Virus record (IMG/VR): IMGVR_UViG_3300032516_000004
Coordinates: 62,001 to 126,000 of that record
Reading direction: 5' to 3' (one strand)
DNA length: 64,000 bases
From: a virus
Positions within the stretch are counted from its first letter, which is position 1, and each line of letters opens with the position of its first letter. Shown here one piece after another: positions 5,962 through 15,273 of this stretch. The translations under genes and the position numbers were made by a program. The notes beneath the pieces are model-generated. The model was not told where the DNA came from, did no database searches, and saw only the letters and a program-made list of their open reading frames with translations.

Positions 5962-7698
5962 ATGCCTGTTATTAAGTTAATAAATAACACTCTTTATCAA
6001 ATATCAACCACCATTGGTACTGTGGCTCCTGGTATAGGTCAAGAATTAATAGTCCAATATGATACGGTACCAATTCCCATCCAATTATACATTGAATTAG
6101 AAGCTCTAAGACTATATAACCGTATTGAGTATTATGTTAATGAAGATCCAGGGATGCGAGACGAGATTGAGTTAGCACCATATATCCTTGGTTTAATACA
6201 ATATTTCAACAAAATTGGCGAACCAACAGACGGAAGTTTTGCCGATGGATTTTTCAATTACTGGACACAAAACACTTTAATAGCGGATTCAGTAGACCAG
6301 ATATCAGAGCTTTTACTCCAGATCGCACCAACAAGTCCAGGAACCTTAACTGGACTGCAACTAGGCATATCTGGTGTTATCCAGTATTCTGCTAAGATAC
6401 CAAACGGTAATGTTGGTGCTTGGCCAACGCCAGGAACCACCATTTCAAATTTAATAGTAACTAATTTATATAATATATACTCTCCAGATCCACTTACCAG
6501 ATTTAAAGCTGGTAAAGCTAGTGATCCATCTACGGCTGGTTTATTGGAACATTTAGTTAATGGATCTGTAACAGAGAGCTACGACATTGGTGTACATGGT
6601 GTTGGCACTATTGGTAATATAACAATAAATTCTTTGATAGTATATAATGTAATCTGGTTAAAAGCAAACGCAACCATTGCCGTTATACAGCTTACACCAG
6701 GTAGACAGATTCATGTATTAAGACACTCTGAGTCGGGTCAATCGGCAAATACAGAGCTTGTGTATGACGACGTAAATACCATTCAATTATTTTCTGGTGT
6801 ACCAACCGCTGTGTTAAACACTAAAGTATCAAAATGGCTGTCCGGTATTGAGGCCTGGGGGCTAAACACAACCATTGATATTGCCTATATTGCTGCTGCT
6901 GGTATTTTCACTAAGACTTATCACCCCACAGCCGTGGGACTAGTTGAGTGTCCTGGCCATTCGTCTACTGATAATCCAGTTGGTGTGCCGAATGTTAGTG
7001 ACACACTACCGGTATCAAGAACTGTAACATTAGACATTAGTGATGAATCATCTATTGCACCATCTATGAAGTATACGCTTCAAAAGCCAGCTAGAACACC
7101 AGTTATTAATAACGTTGCACTACCACAGCCAATTAATACATACGGTGTTGTTTCAACACCTAAAACCGACGTATTTTTTGATGAGGCTCGACGTGTTGTA
7201 TTGGGAAGCGGCACATTTTCTGGAAATGCAACACCATTTGATTCTACGGTGCCGCTTGTAAATGGTAATGCACAACAAAGACACAACGGTGTTTTACAAT
7301 ATCCAAATCCAACAGATTATCCAGGATTTGTTGGGGCACAACAATATGAAAGATTTATCACTAAGATTGCGGCATCTACTGGACAGCTTACACTCGCAAA
7401 TCTTACTAATCTAACACAGGTATCACCGTATGGTACCGGTGATTTAAATATTTTGATTCATTTAAGCACTACTGGTAAATATTTTGATTTAGGTAAACCG
7501 GTTGGTGCCTTTAATGGCACTGGGTCTGGGAATAGTATGGCGAACTCCATTGGTGCTAGAAATCAAACTTTAAGTCATAATAATGTGTTTGCCTGGAGTG
7601 TTGGAACACACACCACAGCGCTTAACAATAGTGAATATCGACTAATTGTTATTTTTAGAAGTGGCTCCTTAACACTTACTGGCATCACAGAGATATAA
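5962..7698 (+). CDS. Virion structural protein
   Basis: A 578-residue protein rich in Thr, Asn, Gly and hydrophobic residues in beta-type patterns. An N-terminal helical segment around residues 40-80 (YIELEALRLYNRIEYY) precedes a long beta-rich region. It is immediately followed by the next structural gene with no gap. No family is recognised; its position between other virion genes suggests a neck, tail or decoration component. Confidence 0.55.
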   Translation: MPVIKLINNTLYQISTTIGTVAPGIGQELIVQYDTVPIPIQLYIELEALRLYNRIEYYVNEDPGMRDEIELAPYILGLIQYFNKIGEPTDGSFADGFFNYWTQNTLIADSVDQISELLLQIAPTSPGTLTGLQLGISGVIQYSAKIPNGNVGAWPTPGTTISNLIVTNLYNIYSPDPLTRFKAGKASDPSTAGLLEHLVNGSVTESYDIGVHGVGTIGNITINSLIVYNVIWLKANATIAVIQLTPGRQIHVLRHSESGQSANTELVYDDVNTIQLFSGVPTAVLNTKVSKWLSGIEAWGLNTTIDIAYIAAAGIFTKTYHPTAVGLVECPGHSSTDNPVGVPNVSDTLPVSRTVTLDISDESSIAPSMKYTLQKPARTPVINNVALPQPINTYGVVSTPKTDVFFDEARRVVLGSGTFSGNATPFDSTVPLVNGNAQQRHNGVLQYPNPTDYPGFVGAQQYERFITKIAASTGQLTLANLTNLTQVSPYGTGDLNILIHLSTTGKYFDLGKPVGAFNGTGSGNSMANSIGARNQTLSHNNVFAWSVGTHTTALNNSEYRLIVIFRSGSLTLTGITEI

Positions 7699-8685
7699 AT
7701 GCCCTGTAAGAAAAATTACCCCAGTGGTGGTCAAAGTCCCGGTTGGTGGGGCAGGAATATTCATCAACGGATAGTAGCAGAGAATCTTACTAATAAAATA
7801 GAAACACTACTTATCGATAAATTGGAATCACTAGGTAAATGCGTATTTTTATGGCAACAGGTATATCCTAATACACCAAATGCTTTACAGTGTTCGTGTG
7901 TTAAAGATACCACAAAACGGCCAGACATTACTTGTAATAGTTGCTATGGCACGAATTTTATTCCAGGTTATATTAAGTTCTTACACAGTACGTTGTCATT
8001 TCCGTCTATAATAGCAGGCATAACGCTTACTAACATTCATCTTGACTCAAATATTAAACCACATAGATTATTATTAGATAATACGTTTCTTACTGGAACG
8101 ATTGACTTTGCATTAACGGCATTTACTAATTCTGGATACAACTGGGAATATAAACTTGACGCTCCAGTCATTAAAAGTACAAATAGTGTAACTGTTACAT
8201 TTTCTACAAATGGTGTTACATATAACCCGATTGCAAATATTAACAACGTGGGTATTAAACCAACCGGTATAGGTAATATTTATATTAGAGTTGTTCTTAC
8301 TAGAATTAGCGCAAACGATCGAAGCCCTGAATTTGAAGTTTTCCGATTAAGACACGCCAAAGTAGACGAGCCGTATATTAAAATTTTACGACCCCAGATT
8401 ACGGAAATTCCTACATGGCTACAATATGGTAAGAGAACAGAACAAATCGGAGAAACATACTGGACTGTTCCATTAGATTATTTTGATCCAAGCATACAGG
8501 CCGACACACCTGACGCGAGGATTTTAGAAAACTCAATCTATAGTAGAATTGATGGTATTGATGCTGGTAATCGATATGTAACTACAAAACTTTCGTATGA
8601 CGAACAGTTTGGCCAGATGACACAACAGTCATTTGTTCCACGACGTGTACAACCAGAAGAGGTATACACAAGGTTAATGTTTTAA
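7699..8685 (+). CDS. Virion structural protein with CxC/CxxC zinc motif
   Basis: A 328-residue protein. Residues about 65-82 contain CSC and CNSCYGT separated by about 13 residues, a zinc-knuckle arrangement found in some phage neck and tail-connector proteins. The remainder is beta-rich (KSTNSVTVTFSTNG, NIYIRVVLTRIS). Start and stop overlap neighbouring genes by a base or abut them, so it is translated as part of the structural operon. The exact role is unknown. Confidence 0.55.
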   Translation: MPCKKNYPSGGQSPGWWGRNIHQRIVAENLTNKIETLLIDKLESLGKCVFLWQQVYPNTPNALQCSCVKDTTKRPDITCNSCYGTNFIPGYIKFLHSTLSFPSIIAGITLTNIHLDSNIKPHRLLLDNTFLTGTIDFALTAFTNSGYNWEYKLDAPVIKSTNSVTVTFSTNGVTYNPIANINNVGIKPTGIGNIYIRVVLTRISANDRSPEFEVFRLRHAKVDEPYIKILRPQITEIPTWLQYGKRTEQIGETYWTVPLDYFDPSIQADTPDARILENSIYSRIDGIDAGNRYVTTKLSYDEQFGQMTQQSFVPRRVQPEEVYTRLMF

Positions 8686-9110
8686 TGTCAGATATAACTA
8701 TTAGTATTAAGGGTCCACTACTTAAGCCAGCGCATCAAGCTGCTAATAGTGTTGAAGAAGTAACTAATGATATTCTGCGTACTATTATCGACTCAACTAC
8801 TGATAAAATGGTAAAATATTTTAAGGATTTAATTATAACTAGGATCGAGAGATCTGTGGAGATAGCGGCTTTTGTTGGTCAGAATTCTGACCCAGAAGTT
8901 ATTAGGTCCATTATAAATGGTATTAAAGTAGAAAAGACGCCGACTCAACCACCATCCATATCAATAGAGTTTAAGAATGAATTTGGTGCATGGTATGGTG
9001 AGCCACCCAAAGAACTATTAGAAATGATTAAAGGGGTAATTGATTCGGCGCTCGGGCAGATGTCTGATATTGATATGAACAAAATGTGTGAAGAATTGGT
9101 GAAAGAATGA
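8685..9110 (+). CDS. Hypothetical structural-operon protein
   Basis: A 141-residue, largely helical protein starting at a TAATG overlap and ending in an ATGA overlap with the next gene. Its size, helical N terminus and place between a connector-like protein and a tail-like protein resemble tail-completion or head-closure proteins, but no diagnostic motif is visible. Confidence 0.5.
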   Translation: MSDITISIKGPLLKPAHQAANSVEEVTNDILRTIIDSTTDKMVKYFKDLIITRIERSVEIAAFVGQNSDPEVIRSIINGIKVEKTPTQPPSISIEFKNEFGAWYGEPPKELLEMIKGVIDSALGQMSDIDMNKMCEELVKE

Positions 9111-10204
9111 TTCGCGATAGTCTGTCAAGACGACCAATACCTACGGTCCCCGATGATTTGACGGATCCAGTTCGTTTCGGACAGCCCATGGAAACTACCA
9201 AAGATGTGTTTATTATTGAGTTTCGTAAATTTTTCAATAGATCCAACCAAACCGCCAGTATGCTCGAGGAACTACCTACTATTAGAAAATTCGATATATC
9301 ATTTAATCCCACGGAATCATCTCAAGAGACTGCTGTAAATTTAATCCAGAAATACCCAGACATTACAGAACACCTACCGTTGATCGCGGTATTGGGGGCT
9401 ACAGGTCGTAACTATCCCATGAGTATGGGTTTGGGTGGATCATTTGTTGATCGTGTAATGGATCCCCCCACCATAATTTCTACTAATGCTGAACCATATG
9501 CGTTGATAGATGGACAAACTATAATATATAAAACAACATCATTTAAAGGCGTTATTAACCAAAGCACCATTATATTGCGTGCTTCTCGATTTGCTAATAT
9601 TGCACAGGCAACAGCCGAGGAAGTAATCGAAGAAGTAAATTTTCAAGCACTATATGCGTCTGGGGCCGCATCGAATGGTAAGGTTGCCCTATCGTACGGT
9701 GGTCCTTCTACATCTGGTGTTAAAGGTAATATAGAAATAGTTGGTGGAACCGCTCTAACAGCTTTAGGATTTACTGTTGGACAAAAGGCAGAATACAAAA
9801 ACTTTACATCATATAATCGATATATTCAATCTACTTCAGTCGATGTGGCGTTAGAAGTAGTATCTGAAGATCATAATATTAGAACAGAACTTACAGATTT
9901 ACTTTGGAATTTCTTCACATATCAAATGAATGATAGAAGTTATATGTTTCTTGGTAGAAGCACGTTCGATACAAATATCAAGAACGAAACATATCAAATA
10001 GTTCTTAAACCAGATCCATCAATGTCGGGCGAGCAAGAAATACCTAGGCCAGGAGATGAAAGCGATAAGTTATATGTAAATAGGGTTAACGTGTCTGTAA
10101 CCACCATGCAGTTTATAGATAAAGCCGTCCTGAAACCAGGCACAACTACCCCTATGTATCTAGGTATTGTAGAGCCCGATGATGGGATTCCTCAAAAGAA
10201 TTGA
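9107..10204 (+). CDS. Virion protein, probably tail-related
   Basis: A 365-residue protein. It contains a segment (about residues 205-225, GGTALTALGFTVGQ) that resembles Ala/Gly-rich repeats within phage sheath and sheath-like proteins, followed by VDVALEVVSEDHN and a run that reads like a tail-terminator or sheath-initiation protein. It is the last gene before the inserted HNH endonuclease and the tail sheath. Function is inferred from position only. Confidence 0.5.
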   Translation: MIRDSLSRRPIPTVPDDLTDPVRFGQPMETTKDVFIIEFRKFFNRSNQTASMLEELPTIRKFDISFNPTESSQETAVNLIQKYPDITEHLPLIAVLGATGRNYPMSMGLGGSFVDRVMDPPTIISTNAEPYALIDGQTIIYKTTSFKGVINQSTIILRASRFANIAQATAEEVIEEVNFQALYASGAASNGKVALSYGGPSTSGVKGNIEIVGGTALTALGFTVGQKAEYKNFTSYNRYIQSTSVDVALEVVSEDHNIRTELTDLLWNFFTYQMNDRSYMFLGRSTFDTNIKNETYQIVLKPDPSMSGEQEIPRPGDESDKLYVNRVNVSVTTMQFIDKAVLKPGTTTPMYLGIVEPDDGIPQKN

Positions 10205-10269
10205 ATAATTTCTAAAGATACCTTAAACACTACTATTTTGAGTAATGGATAAAGCTGTCTGAGTAATAT

Positions 10270-11142
10270 ATGTTATTGGAAGATACCATCGTTATTGGAA
10301 AGACCTGTAGTAAATGTGGGATTTATAAACCATATTCGGAATTTCATAAAAATACTAGAACCAAAGATGGATGTGTAATTTATTGTAAAGAATGCAATAA
10401 AGAACATAGTAGAACATGGTACCACGCAAACCCAGAAAAACGTAATAACCGGGCTACACGGCTTGCTGGTAAATATGAAGGTATAACGAATAAAATTTGT
10501 GCCAAATGTAATAAGTTAAAGCCATTTTCAGAATTCTATAAATCATCTAATAATGCTAGTGGACATAAGCCAACATGTAAGGCGTGTGTTTGTGTGGAAG
10601 AAACTAAAAGAGCTAGCAATCGCACGTTGTCCATTACACATAAAATCTGTAGTACCTGCGGTATTGATAAACCGGTAACTGATTTTGTGAAGGACAAATA
10701 TAAGAGTGATGGATATCATCAAGAATGTAGAGCATGTAAAGCGATTTACAAAAAAGAGTACTATAAAAAGAATAGAGAATGGCTAATTAAACAAGGCGCA
10801 CAAAGATTACACACCAGCATTCAGTCACGATTATCACATTTATTGCGCACTAGAATTACCGGCCTTGTTAGAAGCGGTACAAAAGCAGGATCTGCGGTTC
10901 GTGATCTGGGTTGCTCAATTATTTTCTTGAAAGAATACCTTGAGCAAAAATTTTATAATCATCCAACGACTAATGAGCCAATGACTTGGAAGAACCGTGG
11001 GCAGTATGGTTGGCATGTTGATCATATTAAGCCATTGGTTCAATTTGATCTTACTAATCGTGAACAGTTTTTACAGGCTTGCCACTACACCAACTTGCAA
11101 CCTTTATGGTGCATGGATAATTTACGTAAAGGAGCGCTCTAA
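10270..11142 (+). CDS. HNH homing endonuclease with three zinc ribbons
   Basis: A 290-residue protein. Three repeats of the pattern CxxCG-x-x-K-P-x-x-(E/D)-F ... CxxC lie at Cys 13/16/39/42, 77/80/103/106 and 127/130/153/156; these modules are typical DNA-binding parts of phage HNH endonucleases. The C terminus has the HNH core WHVDHIKPL with a downstream NLQPLW and DN. Such freestanding enzymes cut alleles lacking the gene and spread it. The gene sits between two virion genes, and its last codons supply the Shine-Dalgarno AAAGGAG used by the tail sheath gene, whose ATG overlaps its stop. Confidence 0.9.
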   Translation: MLLEDTIVIGKTCSKCGIYKPYSEFHKNTRTKDGCVIYCKECNKEHSRTWYHANPEKRNNRATRLAGKYEGITNKICAKCNKLKPFSEFYKSSNNASGHKPTCKACVCVEETKRASNRTLSITHKICSTCGIDKPVTDFVKDKYKSDGYHQECRACKAIYKKEYYKKNREWLIKQGAQRLHTSIQSRLSHLLRTRITGLVRSGTKAGSAVRDLGCSIIFLKEYLEQKFYNHPTTNEPMTWKNRGQYGWHVDHIKPLVQFDLTNREQFLQACHYTNLQPLWCMDNLRKGAL

Positions 11143-13625
11143 TGGCACTCGAACTATCGGGCTATCAAGACCCAGGCACATACATTGGCGAAGTAGTTAA
11201 CCCGGCTCAAATTTCATTAGCTACGGTCCCAGATGTTCTCGCCATTGTTGCTCATGGTAATCGTAGCAAGCGTTCGACTAATGAAGCGGTAAAGCGTGGT
11301 CAGGTATTTAGTGAAACTCTCACTGTTGCTGGTGTCGCGCCACATACGGCTACTTTAGGTAGCCGTGGTGATCGTAGAGTATCAAACACCACGGTTCGTA
11401 GAACATTGTCTGGTGAAACGATCGAGCTGCCTGATTCTGCGATTAGTTTTGGTTTTGCGGTGTTAACTGGCAGCGTCCTTACTACAGTTGACATTAGTAC
11501 GGCTAAAGCATTTGGTTTCAAGATGGATAATGGACAAGAAATTACTATCCAGCTTGAATATAATATGGCCGCAAGTACAACAATCTCAGGATCGTTGGTT
11601 ATTTCAAAACACCCATTTAGTGGGGTTGCTGGTGCTTCGGCAACACCAGCTGAGATTGCAACGGCTATTAATGCCGCGTTAGTTGCCGCGACTACGCTCG
11701 GATATGGTACAACATACGCAGCCGCCGTAACTGTTTCAACCAATAAATTGGTGTTTACCAGTATTCTTACTACCCCATATTCTGATGTATATATTGTTGC
11801 TCCATTTGCAAATAGCGGAACGGCTGTTTTAGGCTTTACAGTTCCAGCATATGCTTCAACAATTGTCACTATTGCCACCGTATATTACAATGTATCTGCT
11901 ACATATGAAATCGATTATGTGGCGGTGAATACATCTCTTGATCCGCTTACAAACACCGCAACCAAGATTACGCGAACTGGTTCATTTGCCAATGTGACAA
12001 GTTTTTACGAGAATACCGATTATTTACTAACTACTGGTGATATTGACTGGTCGCCAGATACAGCGGCTTCATTTACTGGCTCACCATCTGAAAATTTTGA
12101 TCTCAGCACCAATGATAATATTAGGGTGGCGTTTGATGGTAAAGCTGCAGTAACGATTGATCTTAATAATGGTGCGTTAGCTGGTGTAGTGCCGGGCTAT
12201 GCGGTTCCAGTTGCACCTGCAGCCACTACTGCTGAAGAAGTCGTTAATAATATTAATGCTGTAATAGCTATTGCAGCTAACTATGGACCAAAATACCGGG
12301 CATGTGCTGTAACAGCGGCTACTGGTACTAAGGTCAAGTTGGTGAGTCCGACCGAAGGTATTGCATCTAGCATTGAGCTTTCTGCTCCGACATCATTGAA
12401 TGCGACCGCTGCTATTTTTGGTTTAATTCCTTCACAACTTCCTTATACAGTGCTTGGTCTTGGTTCTAAGCCAGGAATTGGGGTCATTTATTTTATTACG
12501 TACGACTATGATAGACCAACAGCGGATTACAATAATCCTAAGAGATATTTCAGCGAAGATCAGATGACCGCTGATCTTACGCCAGTGTCTATGGCTAATA
12601 TACTGTCAACATATGGACAGATTACATTTGAAAATGGTGCTCCATCGGTAGTGTGTTGCCAAGTTAACGACCTAACACTCCCCGGATTCCCAACCGTCAA
12701 TGAGATTAAATCGGCAATTGATGCGCTGGCGATATCATCTGTCACCACTGATGTGGTGGTAGCTGATACTAGACTTAATGTTCAGACTTACCTAGTGAAC
12801 CATATTGAAGTTCAGAGCTCGCCTACGGAAAAGAATTATCGATCCGGTTGGTTTGGCATGCCGACCAGCACATTGGTTGGTGATAAAGATACCCCAGACA
12901 CATTCGTCTATCGAGCGGCTGTTACACTGCAGGTTGCTCCTGATAGTCCAGCTCGAGGCCGCATGATTCTTGTTGCCCCGTCTGGTGTTGATAGAACAAT
13001 TAGTCTTGAGGATGGTTCGCAGCTCACACTTACCATGAATTCAACAGCATTGTGCTGCGCTATCGCGGCTAGACACACAAGCTTTACATCACCGGCCATT
13101 TCATTAGCCAATAAGACTATCACGGGATTCGACGCCACGACATTCCCCATCTATTTAAAGGCTGAAAGAGCACAACTGGCATCGAACGGTGTTATGGTTG
13201 TGACGATGGATGGTGGAAACCTTCGAATTTTAGATCCAGTTACAACTGAAGCTGGTGGTGGCGCGGCATCCAAGTTTATGTATCGGGAGACCGCATCACA
13301 AAAAGATAATGTCAGCAGGTTAATGGATCAGATAATTTCTAATAATCTGCAGGGTGTTGTGCCTACAGATTTGTCAGATTTCGTGTTCGATATTAAGGTA
13401 TTTGTTGCGGCGGTGTTAACGTCACTTATTGAGACAGGTGCTATTGGTCCATTCAGAGATGCTAATGGCGTGTCACGGGATATTGATCTTTCTAAGGATG
13501 TTCAAGCAGAACAAAGCAAGAATGATCCTACGAAATTCAACTTCCGTTATTGGTTCTTCTTGAGATATCCAGCATTACGATTTATGGGTCAGTTCTCAAC
13601 GGACAACCCATTCTTCAACGCATAA
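11142..13625 (+). CDS. Tail sheath protein
   Basis: An 827-residue protein with the classical sheath N terminus (LSGYQDPGTYIGEVV at about residues 4-18) and the conserved C-terminal end (RYWFFLRYPALRFMGQF). The long middle contains two Ala/Thr-rich insertion domains (about residues 80-240 and 250-440), making it larger than the T4 protein. It forms the contractile outer tube around the tail tube, whose genes follow directly. It starts at TAATG overlapping the HNH gene. Assignment is secure from both ends and from context. Confidence 0.93.
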   Translation: MALELSGYQDPGTYIGEVVNPAQISLATVPDVLAIVAHGNRSKRSTNEAVKRGQVFSETLTVAGVAPHTATLGSRGDRRVSNTTVRRTLSGETIELPDSAISFGFAVLTGSVLTTVDISTAKAFGFKMDNGQEITIQLEYNMAASTTISGSLVISKHPFSGVAGASATPAEIATAINAALVAATTLGYGTTYAAAVTVSTNKLVFTSILTTPYSDVYIVAPFANSGTAVLGFTVPAYASTIVTIATVYYNVSATYEIDYVAVNTSLDPLTNTATKITRTGSFANVTSFYENTDYLLTTGDIDWSPDTAASFTGSPSENFDLSTNDNIRVAFDGKAAVTIDLNNGALAGVVPGYAVPVAPAATTAEEVVNNINAVIAIAANYGPKYRACAVTAATGTKVKLVSPTEGIASSIELSAPTSLNATAAIFGLIPSQLPYTVLGLGSKPGIGVIYFITYDYDRPTADYNNPKRYFSEDQMTADLTPVSMANILSTYGQITFENGAPSVVCCQVNDLTLPGFPTVNEIKSAIDALAISSVTTDVVVADTRLNVQTYLVNHIEVQSSPTEKNYRSGWFGMPTSTLVGDKDTPDTFVYRAAVTLQVAPDSPARGRMILVAPSGVDRTISLEDGSQLTLTMNSTALCCAIAARHTSFTSPAISLANKTITGFDATTFPIYLKAERAQLASNGVMVVTMDGGNLRILDPVTTEAGGGAASKFMYRETASQKDNVSRLMDQIISNNLQGVVPTDLSDFVFDIKVFVAAVLTSLIETGAIGPFRDANGVSRDIDLSKDVQAEQSKNDPTKFNFRYWFFLRYPALRFMGQFSTDNPFFNA

Positions 13626-13626
13626 C

Positions 13627-13652
13627 CCGATGATTGTCGGAGACCTTAAGGT
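13627..13652 (+). other. Small inverted repeats between sheath and tube genes
   Basis: CCGA (13627-13630) pairs with TCGG (13637-13640), and ACCTTAAGGT (13643-13652) is a perfect palindrome, both in the 45-bp gap before the first tail tube gene. No T-tract follows, so it is more likely an mRNA stability or processing element than a terminator. Confidence 0.3.
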
Positions 13653-13670
13653 TTAACAGGAGTTTTAGTC

Positions 13671-14162
13671 ATGGCAGACCCTTCACCGCCAGGAACATTA
13701 GTTCGCACGTCTCATTCCCTAACGATTAGAGTTAAAGGTGTTACCATTGGTCTTATCAATGGTTGGAACCCAACTCAAAGTAGAACCATTACCCCAATCT
13801 ATCAAATTGCGACATATGATCGACAGACCAGAAGCGGTGAGCCAGTAGAGAAGGTACCTGGCAACGTTACAGGTCAAACGATCGGCGTTCAGAGATATGA
13901 TATTTACACACAACGAATGGAAACAGCGTTTGGAACTACAGACCTGTCAATGTTGTCCATACAGATCGATCCATTCGATGTTGTAGAAAAGTGGATGTTC
14001 CCACAGACTGAACGTAGACCACAAGGTGGTACTGAATACGTAACATACACGGGTTGCTGGTTCTCAAATATTGGCAGAAATTTTCGATCTGATGGTGATC
14101 GAATTGTCAATGTTAATGCCACCCTCGAGTATGTACGTCGTTCGTTGGGACAAGTCTCGTAA
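13671..14162 (+). CDS. Tail tube protein, first paralogue
   Basis: A 163-residue protein following the sheath gene, with AGGAG before ATG 13671. It shares with the next two genes the framework LTI..G..IG.I.GW.P..(S/A)RT near residues 17-40, a central VPGNVTG (or VPQIQGT), a C-terminal GCWFSN(I/L)G and a final DR(I/V)VN.NATLEY. These features and the position after the sheath fit T4 gp19-like tube proteins, which stack as hexamers to form the tail's inner channel. The three copies probably differ in role. Confidence 0.85.
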   Translation: MADPSPPGTLVRTSHSLTIRVKGVTIGLINGWNPTQSRTITPIYQIATYDRQTRSGEPVEKVPGNVTGQTIGVQRYDIYTQRMETAFGTTDLSMLSIQIDPFDVVEKWMFPQTERRPQGGTEYVTYTGCWFSNIGRNFRSDGDRIVNVNATLEYVRRSLGQVS

Positions 14163-14181
14163 TAACCCGTAGAGGTTATCT

Positions 14182-14676
14182 ATGAGTTACGTTCCTGGCA
14201 CGCAAGTACGCACTAGTCACGCGCTTACCATTAAAGTTAGTGGCGTAACGGTTGGCCTTATTAATGGCTGGAATCCAACACAAGCCAGAACTGTAACACC
14301 AGTTTATGAAGTTGGTGAAGATGACTCTGGAAATCCTGTAGAAAGTGTACCAGGAAACGTCACTGGTCTTACAATTGCTGTTGGTAGATTTGATACATAT
14401 AAAAAGAGAATGGAAGAAGCATTCGGAACACCTGATTTAGTAATGCTAACCCGCCAAAACCAACCGTTTGATGTTATGGAGATCTGGGCATCTAGAAACT
14501 TTCAGGTTGATGAACGATTTATCTATCAGAAATGCTGGTTTAGTAACCTTGGTAGAACGCTACGATCAGATGACAATAGAGTCGTAAATGTAAATGCAAC
14601 GTTAGTATACACCAAAAAATTAAAGGTAAGTGGCGTTATTGGGGACGTACTATCATTTAGTAGTTTTATACAATGA
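14182..14676 (+). CDS. Tail tube protein, second paralogue
   Basis: A 164-residue paralogue of the preceding protein and its closest relative, sharing VRTSH.LTI, GLINGWNPTQ.RT, VPGNVTG and CWFSN(I/L)GR. It differs mainly in the loop after residue 48 and in the segment around residues 105-115. It lies 19 bp downstream of the first copy, with AGAGGT before the ATG, and overlaps the third copy by 4 bp. It may be an alternative tube subunit or a tube initiator or terminator. Confidence 0.82.
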   Translation: MSYVPGTQVRTSHALTIKVSGVTVGLINGWNPTQARTVTPVYEVGEDDSGNPVESVPGNVTGLTIAVGRFDTYKKRMEEAFGTPDLVMLTRQNQPFDVMEIWASRNFQVDERFIYQKCWFSNLGRTLRSDDNRVVNVNATLVYTKKLKVSGVIGDVLSFSSFIQ

Positions 14677-15206
14677 GTTTTCAATCATTCATACAGGGTG
14701 CAAGTGATTGGTTAAATGCCCAAGATACCGGTGGATTTGTAAAGGGGCCACCGATGACACAGACCGCACTATCCCATGCTATAACCATTAAATCACAACG
14801 CGGTCTTAGAATAGGTAGAATACAAGCTTGGTCACCAAATATGTCTAGAACTGTTGATACTGTGTTTGAAGTACAGGCGGCCAACACTGGTGAACCTCTT
14901 GAAAGAGTGCCACAAATACAAGGAACTAATAGTATATCGATAGATAGGTATGAATTGTATACCGCACATATGGGTGAGGCATTTAATGTTACTATACAAA
15001 ATGGATCGGATATGTTTTCACTAGTACAACAGATCAATCCAATCTACGTAAGAGAAGTATGGCGAGACCCATTTGGTGGCATGATAGCATATGTTTATGT
15101 TGGGTGCTGGTTTTCCTCTTTAGGTCACACTATAAGTGCAACAGATGATAGAATAGTCAAAGCTCGAGCAACATTAGAATTTACACGTAGGCTTAGATTA
15201 GCGTAG
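14673..15206 (+). CDS. Tail tube-like protein, third paralogue
   Basis: A 177-residue, more diverged copy with an N-terminal extension of about 28 residues before the shared core (HAITIKSQRGLRIGRIQAWSP). It keeps the MSRTV, the VPQIQGT equivalent of VPGNVTG, GCWFSSLG and DDRIVKARATLEF motifs. The ATGA overlap with the second copy suggests coupled translation. Divergence and extension fit a specialised ring at one tail end (tube initiator or baseplate-proximal tube protein) rather than the main tube. Confidence 0.78.
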   Translation: MSFQSFIQGASDWLNAQDTGGFVKGPPMTQTALSHAITIKSQRGLRIGRIQAWSPNMSRTVDTVFEVQAANTGEPLERVPQIQGTNSISIDRYELYTAHMGEAFNVTIQNGSDMFSLVQQINPIYVREVWRDPFGGMIAYVYVGCWFSSLGHTISATDDRIVKARATLEFTRRLRLA

Positions 15207-15211
15207 GGGGA

Positions 15212-15240
15212 TTGAAATAAAACAGTTTTTGATGTAAAAT
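15212..15240 (+). promoter_or_regulatory. Sigma70-type promoter before tail assembly chaperone
   Basis: TTGAAA at 15212-15217 and TAAAAT at 15235-15240 are separated by exactly 17 bp, close to the bacterial consensus. The downstream gap to ATG 15274 contains the Shine-Dalgarno AGAGGAGG. It would allow separate expression of the chaperone and tape measure genes. Confidence 0.6.
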
Positions 15241-15273
15241 GTAGTTTAACCACCCTCAACAGAGGAGGCCACC

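Noticed and set aside
11300-11878. Antisense ORF of 192 codons within the tail sheath gene
   Set aside because: Shadow of Ala/Thr/Val-rich codons; no ribosome binding site and the sheath frame is certain.
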